From NCBI RefSeq assembly GCF_000688515.1, contig NZ_JHZK01000032.1:1-36085 (forward strand): a stretch of DNA of 36,085 bases, given 5' to 3'. Below, one piece after another: positions 24,590 through 31,983 of this stretch. The notes below the pieces were generated by a model, which saw only the letters and a program-made list of their open reading frames with translations, was not told the DNA's origin and made no database searches. The stretch is from Afifella pfennigii DSM 17143 (GTDB taxonomy: Bacteria; Pseudomonadota; Alphaproteobacteria; Rhizobiales; Afifellaceae). Numbering within the stretch: the stretch's first letter is position 1; each line of letters starts with the position of its first letter. The position numbers were made by a program, and so were the translations under genes.

Positions 24590-25658
24590 GGCGCTGACGC
24601 CGAAGAGCCTCCTGCGGGCGGTGAAGAAGCTCCGGCTTCTGGAGCGGCTTGCCGAAAGGGGCGATGCCGGGCTTCTCGCCGATGCCGCCATGGAGGATTT
24701 CCTCAAGACCTATCGGGACGGTGCCTTCGCCTCGCTGCTACTGGCCAGCGACGCCCCTTGCAGCGAGCGGGCCCACCTTGCCCATATCTGGTCCATCTCC
24801 GTCGTCGACGAGGCGCGGCTGAAGCGCTACGCCGCCCATCAATTCCCCGGCGCAACGGTGAAAGGCTTCATCGCAGATGCGGCGCTGATGGCGGCGGCGC
24901 GCACCGACCCTTTCCAGGAAGAGGCGGAAATCCTCACCCTGCCGGAGCCGAAAAGCCTCTACGCCGTTCTGTGCGGGCCGCGCTCCGGCTCCACCTGGTT
25001 CTGCAATCTCATCCGTGGCACCGGCCTCCTCGGCGAGCCGAGAGAGCATCTGCGCCCTTTCATCCTTTTTCTGTCCGAGCATCGCAGGGCCTTCGGCCTC
25101 AACCTTCAGCGCTGGCTCGCCCTGCTCATCCGCAAGGAAACACAAAACGGCATCTTCGGCACCAAGATCATCCAGGATTTCGCCCTGGAACTGATGCCCT
25201 CGCTGACATCCGGCGAGCGCGAGGCCGTCGAGCGTCTTGCCAGGCGCGCCCGCTTTGTGGATTTCCGGCGGCGGGACCAGGTGGCGCAGGCGGTCTCTGA
25301 ATATCTCGCCGAAGCAACGCGCATCTGGCATGTGCGCACGCCCGAACACCTTCCCGATTACGAGGCGGCGAAGGTGGTCGTTCCCTATGACCGGCAGTGC
25401 ATCGCCGCCGCCTTCGCCCGCCATCGCGCCGCCGAGGCCAGGACGGAGGCCTGGCTTGAAAGCTCCGGCCGGCCGGCGGTGCGGCTCTTCTACGAGGACG
25501 TCTTGGCCGATCCGCGCGCTGCCCTTGAGGAGGTGCACCTCTTCCTCACCGGAGAGGCCGCGCCGGCCTTCGAGCTCGCCACGACCCGTTATCAGCGCCT
25601 TGGCGATGAGGTGAACGAGGCGATGGTGGAACGCTTCCGCAAGGAGGAAGGCCTCTAG
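24582..25658 (+). CDS. Stf0-type sulfotransferase
   Basis: A 358-residue predicted PAPS-dependent sulfotransferase. After a roughly 120-residue N-terminal extension rich in Ala/Leu helices comes the 5'-phosphosulfate loop CGPRSGSTWFCNLIRGTG (131-148), then GEPREHLRPF, and a KIIQDF motif. The RSGST...GEPxEH pattern is that of Stf0 enzymes, known from mycobacterial trehalose sulfation. Later segments (YDRQCIAAAFARHRAAEARTEAWL and RLFYEDVLADPRAAL) match the 3'-phosphate-side and C-terminal parts of the family. It is the last gene of the rightward block. The acceptor is unknown, with the locus glycan the obvious candidate. The N-terminal extension is not part of the Stf0 fold I recognise. Confidence 0.9.
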   Translation: MAEALTPKSLLRAVKKLRLLERLAERGDAGLLADAAMEDFLKTYRDGAFASLLLASDAPCSERAHLAHIWSISVVDEARLKRYAAHQFPGATVKGFIADAALMAAARTDPFQEEAEILTLPEPKSLYAVLCGPRSGSTWFCNLIRGTGLLGEPREHLRPFILFLSEHRRAFGLNLQRWLALLIRKETQNGIFGTKIIQDFALELMPSLTSGEREAVERLARRARFVDFRRRDQVAQAVSEYLAEATRIWHVRTPEHLPDYEAAKVVVPYDRQCIAAAFARHRAAEARTEAWLESSGRPAVRLFYEDVLADPRAALEEVHLFLTGEAAPAFELATTRYQRLGDEVNEAMVERFRKEEGL

Positions 25659-25672
25659 AATTTCTTTCGAGA

Positions 25673-26653
25673 TTACAGCCCGAGGCGCTCGCAGGTCGCT
25701 TGCGCCAGCATGTCGCGGCAATCGGCGGAGCGGGCGAAATCGTCGTAGATCAGCGTCCAGCTGCCCTCGTCGGCGTCGCGGTAAGGGCCGAACTTGAAAT
25801 ACTGGTCCGGGCCCAGATCGCGATGCCCGATCCGCCCGGCGACGCTGACGACATGCTGATCGTTGGCGAAAATCTCGATGCGCCCGTCGCCCTCCGGGTC
25901 CGGCTTGACGAAGATGGCGAAATCGAACCATCCCTCCCGCGCCTCAGGCAGGGCGGGCAGATGGCGCTTGATGCGGATTTGGCGCGTGCACAGATCGTAT
26001 TCGCTGTGGCGCGCGGGCTTTTCTCCCGCTTCGGCGATAAGCCAGCCGCGGCTTTGCGCATCGTAGGGGCGCGACCAGATCGCCAGTTCCTCGCCGGCAC
26101 AGGGAAATCTCGCCGTGCCGTCGCCGTCGCGCTCGCCGTCGAGAAGATGCGTCTCCACGGTGAAGAACATCTGTCCCTCGCGCAGCCGCAGCGCCAGGAA
26201 GGGACTGGAATTGCCGGGTACGCCCTTGGGCACGGTGCGCTTCCACTGCGCCATCACATGACGATGGTCGTCGGCGGGCCGCTCGCCGGCAAAGCGCACC
26301 GAAAACCGGTACCAGACCGGCGTGCCATAAGGCAGCCGGCGATCCTTCGCCTCCCAGAGCTCGGCCCGCTCCGAGCAATCCTCGGCCGGGCGCGGGCAAT
26401 GCTCGCTCAAGCTCAGCTCGATCGCGCGCGAGCCGTTCTTGCCGGCGCCGTCGAGAAAGCGGAACTGGCCGGCCCGCTGCTCGAAATTGTCCTTGTAGAA
26501 GAGCGCGCCACCAGCATCGAGATCGCCGCTCTCGAAATCCTCCGTCAGAGCCGCCGCCGCATAGGCATGCGCCGGGGATGCCTCCGCGCCAAGCGCCGGG
26601 GAAGACAGCGACAGGGCGACAAACGCCGCGGCCAGACCGAAAGCTCTCTGCAT
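25673..26653 (-). CDS. secreted polysaccharide lyase, heparin lyase I-like
   Basis: A 326-residue protein with a Sec signal peptide (MQRAFGLAAAFVALSLSSPALG, cleavage near residue 22). The mature part has the beta-jelly-roll pattern of the polysaccharide lyase family that includes heparin lyase I: FESGDLDAGG, ERAELW, the GTPVWYRFSVRF strand, HRHVMAQWKR, a WFDFAIFVKPDPEGDGRIEIF segment and YFKFGPYR. The AQWKR and YFKFGPYR motifs are the family's typical active-site strands. AGGAG lies about 9 nt before the ATG. The longer frame to 27529 runs antisense through the antiporter gene and is rejected. It converges with the sulfotransferase gene with 14 bp between stops, so it probably trims or degrades the same or a related acidic glycan. 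Confidence 0.85.
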   Translation of the reverse strand: MQRAFGLAAAFVALSLSSPALGAEASPAHAYAAAALTEDFESGDLDAGGALFYKDNFEQRAGQFRFLDGAGKNGSRAIELSLSEHCPRPAEDCSERAELWEAKDRRLPYGTPVWYRFSVRFAGERPADDHRHVMAQWKRTVPKGVPGNSSPFLALRLREGQMFFTVETHLLDGERDGDGTARFPCAGEELAIWSRPYDAQSRGWLIAEAGEKPARHSEYDLCTRQIRIKRHLPALPEAREGWFDFAIFVKPDPEGDGRIEIFANDQHVVSVAGRIGHRDLGPDQYFKFGPYRDADEGSWTLIYDDFARSADCRDMLAQATCERLGL

Positions 26654-26724
26654 GCCGAACCTCTCCTCGGACGGGAAACTAGCGATGCAGCGCGGCGCGC
26701 ACAACGGCGCTTGGCGCGGCCGCC

Positions 26725-27966
26725 TCAATCCTCTTTGAGCGCCTCTGGCCAGCGGCGGAAGAGGAATTCCAGCGTTACCGGCGCGAGGATGCAGGTGGCG
26801 GCGGAGATGAGGACGAAGGCCGCGTAGAGCTCGGGCGGGACCGCCCAATCGCCGAACTGGCGGGCGCGCTCCACGACGATCATGGCGATCTCCGCGCGCG
26901 GCACCATGCTGACACCGATAAGCGTGGCACCGGCGGCGCGCGTGGCCAGCAGCGCCGGCAGGCCCGCGCCGAAGACCTTGCCGAGAACCGCCACGGTGAG
27001 GAGCGCAAGGCCCGGCCCGAGAGAAGAGGCGAGCGCATCGGCCGGCAGCGACAGGCCGATACCGATGAAGAAGAAGGGCGCCAGAAGGTGGTAGAGGCCC
27101 TGAAAGCCGCCGTCGATCTTGACCGCATCGGGATCGCGGCTGAAGGCAAGGCCGGCGAAAAGAGCGCCAAGAGCGGCTGAAAAGCCGAGCGCGGAGGAAA
27201 CGCCGGCAATGAGAATGCCGATGCCGGCCACAAGCGCGATGAGCTGCGGGCGCGAGCCGAAGCGCCGAAACGTGGTTGTCAGACGCTCCTCGGCATAGCG
27301 CGCAAAGGCAATGCAGGCGCCGGCGAAGAGCACGAGTTTGACGAGAAAAACGCCGCCGGTCGCCATAAGCTGCGGTACGAGCTCGCCGTCGGAGCCGCCA
27401 GCCTGGCGCAGGATCGGCAGAACGGCGAAGAGAAGCGCCATGAAGGCGACGCCGGAAAGGTCGTCCATCTCCGCCACGTCGGTCAGAAGCTGGCCCTTGC
27501 GGGTCCCAAGAGCGCCGTGATGACGCCACATGCCGACCGAGACGCCGATGCTGGTCGCCGTCAGGGCCGTGGCAACGACCAGGCTCGGGATCAGCCCGAA
27601 GCCAAGCAGATGATACGCCACCAGATAGCCGGGAACGGCGCTCAAGGCGACATTGCCGACCCAGATGACGCTTGCCATCGGCAGCTGGCGCAAGAGCTCG
27701 GTGAGGTTGCTCTCCAGCCCAATGCGAAAGAGCAGCGCAATCACGCCAAGCTCCTGCAGGACGTCGAAGGTGAAGTGGCCCTCCGCGTTGAGGAAGTGCC
27801 AGCGATCATCCGCCAGTCGCAGGAGGAAGCCGAGCGCCATGAAGCCGATGAGGGCGGGCACGTAGGTCCGCTCCAGAAGGGCGCGCAGGATGATCGCCGC
27901 CACGATCAAGGCGCCGATGATGACGACCAGAAGCGCAAGTGCTTGCTGTGATCCGCTCATCGCCAC
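26725..27966 (-). CDS. CPA2-type cation:proton antiporter
   Basis: A 413-residue membrane protein with about 12 helices and no C-terminal TrkA-N domain, thus shorter than KefB/KefC. The conserved first half includes GVIALLFRIGLESNLTELL and the ion-site segment TDVAEMDDLSGVAFMALLF with paired Asp residues; the second half has GFSAALGALFAGLAFSRDP and MVPRAEIAMIVVERA. This is the Na+/H+ exchanger (PF00999) pattern; the coupled cation (Na+ or K+) cannot be read. The GTG start at 27966 has AGG 9 nt upstream; ATG 27960 is an alternative. It is downstream of the lyase gene on the minus strand but transcribed before it, with 71 bp between. Confidence 0.93.
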   Translation of the reverse strand: MAMSGSQQALALLVVIIGALIVAAIILRALLERTYVPALIGFMALGFLLRLADDRWHFLNAEGHFTFDVLQELGVIALLFRIGLESNLTELLRQLPMASVIWVGNVALSAVPGYLVAYHLLGFGLIPSLVVATALTATSIGVSVGMWRHHGALGTRKGQLLTDVAEMDDLSGVAFMALLFAVLPILRQAGGSDGELVPQLMATGGVFLVKLVLFAGACIAFARYAEERLTTTFRRFGSRPQLIALVAGIGILIAGVSSALGFSAALGALFAGLAFSRDPDAVKIDGGFQGLYHLLAPFFFIGIGLSLPADALASSLGPGLALLTVAVLGKVFGAGLPALLATRAAGATLIGVSMVPRAEIAMIVVERARQFGDWAVPPELYAAFVLISAATCILAPVTLEFLFRRWPEALKED

Positions 27967-28279
27967 GGCGGGGGACCTTTCCTCCCTTTTCAGCGCGCCA
28001 AGTTTCCAGCCCGCTCGCCGCCGATGCAGCGCGCCCGGTGCCGGCCAGGGATGCCGAGCTCAGCCGCAGCCAGCGCCAACCTTTGAGAAAATTCCTGGGC
28101 AGCCCGGCTTCATCCTGCGACGCGCTCCTTCTCCCAGGCTTATCGCCTGAACGGATCAGCCTTAAATCCTTGATTCTTAAAAATGAGCCTTGAGCTGCAA
28201 GATCAATATCAACGAAAAATCGAAAATCGCATTCCGTTTTCTTCAATCAGAGCGTCTTTTTGCGCTAAACTTATGATAG
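27967..28279. promoter_or_regulatory. divergent intergenic region with AT-rich right half
   Basis: About 313 bp between the divergent antiporter gene and the three-gene cassette; no convincing coding sequence. From about 28155 the DNA becomes AT-rich. TATGAT at 28272-28277 is a good -10 match, though no clean -35 lies 17 bp before it. If that element is used, transcription would begin near the first ATG of the cassette and the second ATG (28319) would be the start. A GANTC methylation site (GATTC) lies in the AT-rich part. The left part holds nothing I recognise. Confidence 0.45.
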
Positions 28280-28660
28280 ATGGTCACCTACAAATACTCG
28301 CGATTGCGCTTGAGCGGGATGCCCGTGAGGAATCTGGAATTCTTATATATTAGAAATACTTGTAACAGCACCATCGAGATCGGCCTGCAAAATCTTCAGG
28401 ATTCCGTGCAGGCATATCTCCAGCCCGGCCATGTCAAGCGCGTGGGCGAGGGACGGATCGTCATTCTACGCTCACCGGAAGAAATCGTTCTGACCTTCTT
28501 CCTTCAGAACATCTCCGAGGAATGCCGCCTCGACCTTTACCGGGTCAGCTCCTCGCAAACCGTCCGGCAGCGCTCGCTCTTGCCAGGGCGGACGCGCAAC
28601 ATCCGGCTTGATGGCAGCGATGGTCTGGTCGTCGTGCCGGTGGGGAAACTGGAAGATTAA
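28280..28660 (+). CDS. small protein of unknown function, cassette gene 1
   Basis: Function not recognised. Up to 126 residues; ATG 28280 gives the longest form, ATG 28319 (MPVRNLEFLYI) the shorter. The product has no signal peptide or membrane helix. It appears to consist of one beta-rich domain that opens LYIRNTCNSTIEIGLQN, has a PGHVKRV turn, an LTFFLQNISEECRLDLYRV strand pair, a PGRTRNIRL turn and ends DGLVVVPVG. The pattern (I-x-N ... pG ... N-x-L ... pG-x-x-x-x-I ... D-x-L-x-V-V-P-V) recurs in the next two genes. GC is lower than in the flanking genes, especially at the 5' end. Probably co-transcribed with the next gene, 20 nt on. Confidence 0.65.
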   Translation: MVTYKYSRLRLSGMPVRNLEFLYIRNTCNSTIEIGLQNLQDSVQAYLQPGHVKRVGEGRIVILRSPEEIVLTFFLQNISEECRLDLYRVSSSQTVRQRSLLPGRTRNIRLDGSDGLVVVPVGKLED

Positions 28661-28680
28661 TCTCGGCAACGGAGCAGATC

Positions 28681-29205
28681 ATGACGAGCACGACAGAGAC
28701 CGACCTGCTGTTCGACCTTTTGGAGCAAAGGGCGAAGCGTCTGGACATCGAAACGCTTGCGCAGATGTGCCAGCCGGAGCGGATGCTGAACAACTCGCTC
28801 AATGTGCACAATCTCGATTCGGGCGGCCATCTTCTCGGCCTCAACATCGACTATTCCGGCAAGGAGGCGCGCATCCGCATCCCGCCCAAGGGCAACCAGA
28901 CGATCCAGAATTTCAGCTTTTTGACGATGTGGTTCTTGCAGATCCACCAGGACCCGCCCGTGCGGCTGACGAACCGGGCCAACAATGTCTGCTTTTACGA
29001 GGTGAACCGGCTGAAGGCCAACGGCCTCAACATCCAGCAGCAATTCATCAATCCGCATGCCGGGGCGAACTGCACCTACGATTTGGATGTCGGCGACCGG
29101 CTGATCGTCGTGCCCGTTTCCATGATGCAATACTATCTGCGCCACGCCAATCACATCGAATGGGCGCCGCCGGAAGAAGATCGTGCCATGCAGGGGCAGA
29201 ACTAG
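28681..29205 (+). CDS. protein of unknown function, cassette gene 2
   Basis: A 174-residue product with GGAG 6 nt before the ATG. An N-terminal helix-rich segment (TETDLLFDLLEQRAKRLDIETLAQMCQ, residues 5-31) precedes a beta-rich domain: LNVHNLDSGGHLLGLNIDYSG, the turn IPPKGNQTI, a strand pair with WFLQIHQ and RLTNRANNVCFYEV, and the end LDVGDRLIVVPVS. The last motif matches DGLVVVPVG of gene 1 and GDQLTIVPQ of gene 3. No signal peptide. The predicted fold is a small beta sandwich, which would suit a carbohydrate- or protein-binding module, but I cannot name a family. Clear ribosome-binding site and GC-rich third positions support it as real. Confidence 0.75.
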   Translation: MTSTTETDLLFDLLEQRAKRLDIETLAQMCQPERMLNNSLNVHNLDSGGHLLGLNIDYSGKEARIRIPPKGNQTIQNFSFLTMWFLQIHQDPPVRLTNRANNVCFYEVNRLKANGLNIQQQFINPHAGANCTYDLDVGDRLIVVPVSMMQYYLRHANHIEWAPPEEDRAMQGQN

Positions 29206-29235
29206 CAGGCCGTCGAAAAACGCAGTGAGGTCGCG

Positions 29236-29955
29236 ATGGAGGGCGCTTCCGTCGAGATCGAGAACGGCACCGGGGCGGGCGGCGTCATCGTCGCCCGCTT
29301 TCAAACCGCGGCCGATCAGGTCGGCACGCTGCACATCGCCGGCGGGGCACGCCAGCGCTTCGATGCGTTCGATCGGCTGACGGTCACGGCCCCGAAGGCT
29401 TCGGGACATCTGAGGCTCTTCAACCACGCGACCTGGCCGCTCGGCCTCGTTCATGAAACGAAATCGGGCCATAAGATCGAGGCGCAGATCACCGTCAGCG
29501 GCTTTCGCGACGTTACGGTGGCGCCGGGCGACCAGCTCACCATCGTGCCGCAGCCCGCGGCGCTCGCCATGCCGCCGCCGCCGCATCTTTATCTCGCCCA
29601 GTTCCGCCCGGCCGCGCCCCCGCCACCCTTCGCGCCCAACCGGCAGCCGCCGGGCTTTGCGGTGTTTCTGGAATGGCGCCATCCGATGGAAGTTCAGCGG
29701 GAGCTCTGCGGCTACAACGTCTATCGCGCGGTCTATCGCGGTGACATGCCGCTCGCCCTCAACGCACTGAACGGTCCTCCGCAGCAGGGTTGCCTTGCCC
29801 AGGTCGTCGATATCCGCCCGCCAGCGCCGCACAATCACCGCTATGCCGTCACCGCGGTCAGCCGCCAGGGCGTGGAAAGCCTCTTCTCCAATGTGCGCAT
29901 CCTGGACTGGCGCACGCGGCTCGACCTCTTCGATGCCGGCTTCGTGCCGCTTTGA
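29236..29955 (+). CDS. two-domain protein of unknown function with fibronectin-III-like tail, cassette gene 3
   Basis: A 239-residue product. The N-terminal domain (about 1-105) follows the cassette pattern: VEIENGTGAGGVIVARF, RLFNHATWPLGLVHE, a PGDQLTIVPQ end. A Pro/Ala-rich linker (LAMPPPPHLYLAQFRPAAPPPPFAP) follows. The C-terminal part (about 140-235) resembles a fibronectin type III module: LEWRHP, CGYNVYRAVYRG, HRYAVTAVSRQGVESLFSN. Such tails mediate binding on extracellular or phage/secretion-related proteins, yet there is no signal peptide here. GAGG lies 5 nt before the ATG. It is 30 nt downstream of gene 2 and converges on the acyl-CoA dehydrogenase gene with 23 bp between stops. Confidence 0.75.
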   Translation: MEGASVEIENGTGAGGVIVARFQTAADQVGTLHIAGGARQRFDAFDRLTVTAPKASGHLRLFNHATWPLGLVHETKSGHKIEAQITVSGFRDVTVAPGDQLTIVPQPAALAMPPPPHLYLAQFRPAAPPPPFAPNRQPPGFAVFLEWRHPMEVQRELCGYNVYRAVYRGDMPLALNALNGPPQQGCLAQVVDIRPPAPHNHRYAVTAVSRQGVESLFSNVRILDWRTRLDLFDAGFVPL

Positions 29956-29978
29956 AAGGCCGAGCACGGAGGCACGCC

Positions 29979-31124
29979 TCATAGCCGCTTGGCGACTTCC
30001 TCCAGCATGACCTCGGTCGCACCGCCGCCGATGGCGTGGACGCGGGCGTCGCGAACCATGCGCTCGATCGGGGCGTCCTCCAGATAGCCGAAGCCGCCAT
30101 GGAACTGCTGGCAATCGTAGAGGACGCGGTTCACCAGCTCGCCGCAGGTGGCCTTGACCATGGAGACCTCCCTCACGCAGTCATGCCCCTGCGCGTCGAG
30201 CCAAGCCGCATGGTAGACAAACTGGCGCGCCGCCGCGACCTCCGCCCAGCGCTGGGAGAGGCGCTGGCGGATGGCCTGTTTGTCCCAGAGCACCCCGCCG
30301 AAGGCCGGCCGCGTCTTCACGTAGTCAAGCGTCAGTTCCAGCGCCTTCTGCGCCTCGCCGATCGCCTGGGCGCCGAGCACCAGCCGCTCGTTCTGGAAAT
30401 TGCGCATGACGGCATAAAAGCCCTTGTTCTCCTCGCCCAGAAGGCAATCGGCGGGCAGCCGGCATGCGTCGAAGACGAGCTCGGCGGTATCGGAGGAGCG
30501 CCAGCCCATCTTGGCGAGGGCCCGGCCGACGGAGAAGCCCGGCGTGCCTTTCTCGACGCAGAACATGGAGATGCCGCGCGAACCCTTCGCATCGGGATCG
30601 GTCCTGGCCGCGACGAAGTAAAGGTCGGCATGCACGCCGTTGGTGATGAACATCTTGCTGCCGTTCAGCACCCATTCGTCGCCGTCCCGCACGGCGCGGG
30701 TGCGCAGGCCGGCAACGTCCGATCCCGCCCCCGGCTCGGTGACGGCGACGGCCGTGATGATATCGCCGGCGACGATGCCGGGCATGTAGCGGTCTTTCTG
30801 GGCATCGGAGCCGAAATTGGCGAGATGCGGCGAAGCCATGTCCGTGTGCACCAGCACGGTGATGGCAAAGCCGCCGAAGGTGGAGCGTCCCAGCTCTTCG
30901 GCCAGCACCGCGGTCGCCAGGGTATCCAGCCCCGAACCGCCATAGGCTTCGGGGTAGCGAAGTCCGAGAAAGCCGAGCTCTCCCATCCGCCGCAGGAGGG
31001 GGCGAGGCGTCATGCCTTCCGCTTCCCAGGCCTTGGCCGATGGCACCACTTCAACTTCGATGAAACGGCGCAGCTGTTGGCGGAACTGCTCAAGCTCGGG
31101 CGGAAAATAGACGGAACGGTACAC
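29979..31124 (-). CDS. acyl-CoA dehydrogenase family protein
   Basis: FAD-dependent alpha,beta-desaturation of an acyl-CoA in the cytoplasm. GTG 31124 is chosen because AAGGAGG lies 7 nt upstream. The 381-residue product has the family order: N-terminal helical domain, YGGSGLD, FAD/substrate strand AVAVTEPGAGSDVAGL, NGSKMFITNG, MGWRSSDTAELVF, and QQFHGGFGYLEDAPIERMVRDAR. The position of the usual C-terminal catalytic Glu (IYEGT) reads IGGGAT, with Gly. A Glu in NFQNERL (E246) fits the alternative base position of long-chain and isovaleryl-CoA dehydrogenases. So the enzyme is likely active and of that subtype, probably for branched or bulky acyl groups. It is the last gene of the operon, 45 nt after the enoyl-CoA hydratase gene. 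Confidence 0.95.
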   Translation of the reverse strand: MYRSVYFPPELEQFRQQLRRFIEVEVVPSAKAWEAEGMTPRPLLRRMGELGFLGLRYPEAYGGSGLDTLATAVLAEELGRSTFGGFAITVLVHTDMASPHLANFGSDAQKDRYMPGIVAGDIITAVAVTEPGAGSDVAGLRTRAVRDGDEWVLNGSKMFITNGVHADLYFVAARTDPDAKGSRGISMFCVEKGTPGFSVGRALAKMGWRSSDTAELVFDACRLPADCLLGEENKGFYAVMRNFQNERLVLGAQAIGEAQKALELTLDYVKTRPAFGGVLWDKQAIRQRLSQRWAEVAAARQFVYHAAWLDAQGHDCVREVSMVKATCGELVNRVLYDCQQFHGGFGYLEDAPIERMVRDARVHAIGGGATEVMLEEVAKRL

Positions 31125-31169
31125 GACTGAACCTCCTTCGCCAGGTGAAACCAAAAGGTGTGGCGCGCG

Positions 31170-31961
31170 TCAGCCGAATTGCGGCGGGCGCTTGGCGTGG
31201 AAGGCAGCGATACCTTCTTTCCAATCCTCGCTGCCGACGAGCAGGCTCAGGGCCTCAAGGCCATAGCGGCGGGCGCTGCGCAGGTCGGCGTCCTCGGCGA
31301 GATAGATGGCGGCCTTGCTCTGGGCGATGGCGCGCGGGCTGAGGCCCTTGAGGTGGTCAGCGAGATGAAGAGCCTCCGGCAGGAGCTGATCGGGCTCCGT
31401 CACCGCGTAGACGAGGCCCCGGCGTTCGGCCTCCTCGGCGTCGACATGGCTGGCCAGGAGGATCCATTCCAGCGCCTTGCCGCGGCCGACATGGCGGGCA
31501 AGCTTCTGCACACCGCCCGCGCCGGCGATGGCGCCGAGCTTGACCTCCGGCAGGCCGATGCGGGCCGCCTTCGACATCAACCGAAAATCGCACGACAGGG
31601 CCAGTTCGCAACCGCCTCCGAGTGCGAAGCCGTTGATGGCGGCGATCACCGGATAGGGCTGCTCTTCCAGGCTGTCGAAGATACGGGCAATGCGCTCCAA
31701 ATAGGTGTCGCGCAGCACAAAGCCGGCATCCCGCCCCAGCCGATCCTCGGCGAAATAGTCGAGATGGGCGCCGCAGCAGAAAGCCCGGCCGCTGCCGGTG
31801 ATGATCAGAGCCCGCGTGCCTGGACCCTTCAGGCTAGCGAGCACCTCTTCCAGCCCGTCCAGAAGGGCGTGGGTGAGGGTGTTCATCTCCGCCGCCCGGG
31901 TCAAGGTGACCTGCGCCACCCCCTCGGCCGGCCAGGTCAGCTCCATGGCCTCGTTCTTCAC
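31170..31961 (-). CDS. enoyl-CoA hydratase/isomerase family protein
   Basis: A crotonase-fold enzyme of 263 residues. The oxyanion-hole segment SGRAFCCGAHLD (57-68) and INGFALGGGCELALSCD (109-125) are present; both catalytic Glu residues of true hydratases remain, E119 in GGGCEL and E139 in IGLPEVKLG, so hydration of an enoyl-CoA is likely. The GTG start at 31961 follows GGGGAGG with about 5 nt spacing. It sits 22 nt after the ligase gene and precedes the dehydrogenase, together giving activation, desaturation and hydration of the same acid. Confidence 0.95.
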   Translation of the reverse strand: MKNEAMELTWPAEGVAQVTLTRAAEMNTLTHALLDGLEEVLASLKGPGTRALIITGSGRAFCCGAHLDYFAEDRLGRDAGFVLRDTYLERIARIFDSLEEQPYPVIAAINGFALGGGCELALSCDFRLMSKAARIGLPEVKLGAIAGAGGVQKLARHVGRGKALEWILLASHVDAEEAERRGLVYAVTEPDQLLPEALHLADHLKGLSPRAIAQSKAAIYLAEDADLRSARRYGLEALSLLVGSEDWKEGIAAFHAKRPPQFG

Positions 31962-31983
31962 AAATTCCTCCCCTGATCGTGCT

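Noticed and set aside
25673-27529. A 618-residue frame joining antiporter-region sequence to the lyase.
   Set aside because: The first 292 residues are Arg/Ala/His-rich out-of-frame translation of the antiporter gene; the lyase has its own ATG, ribosome-binding site and signal peptide.
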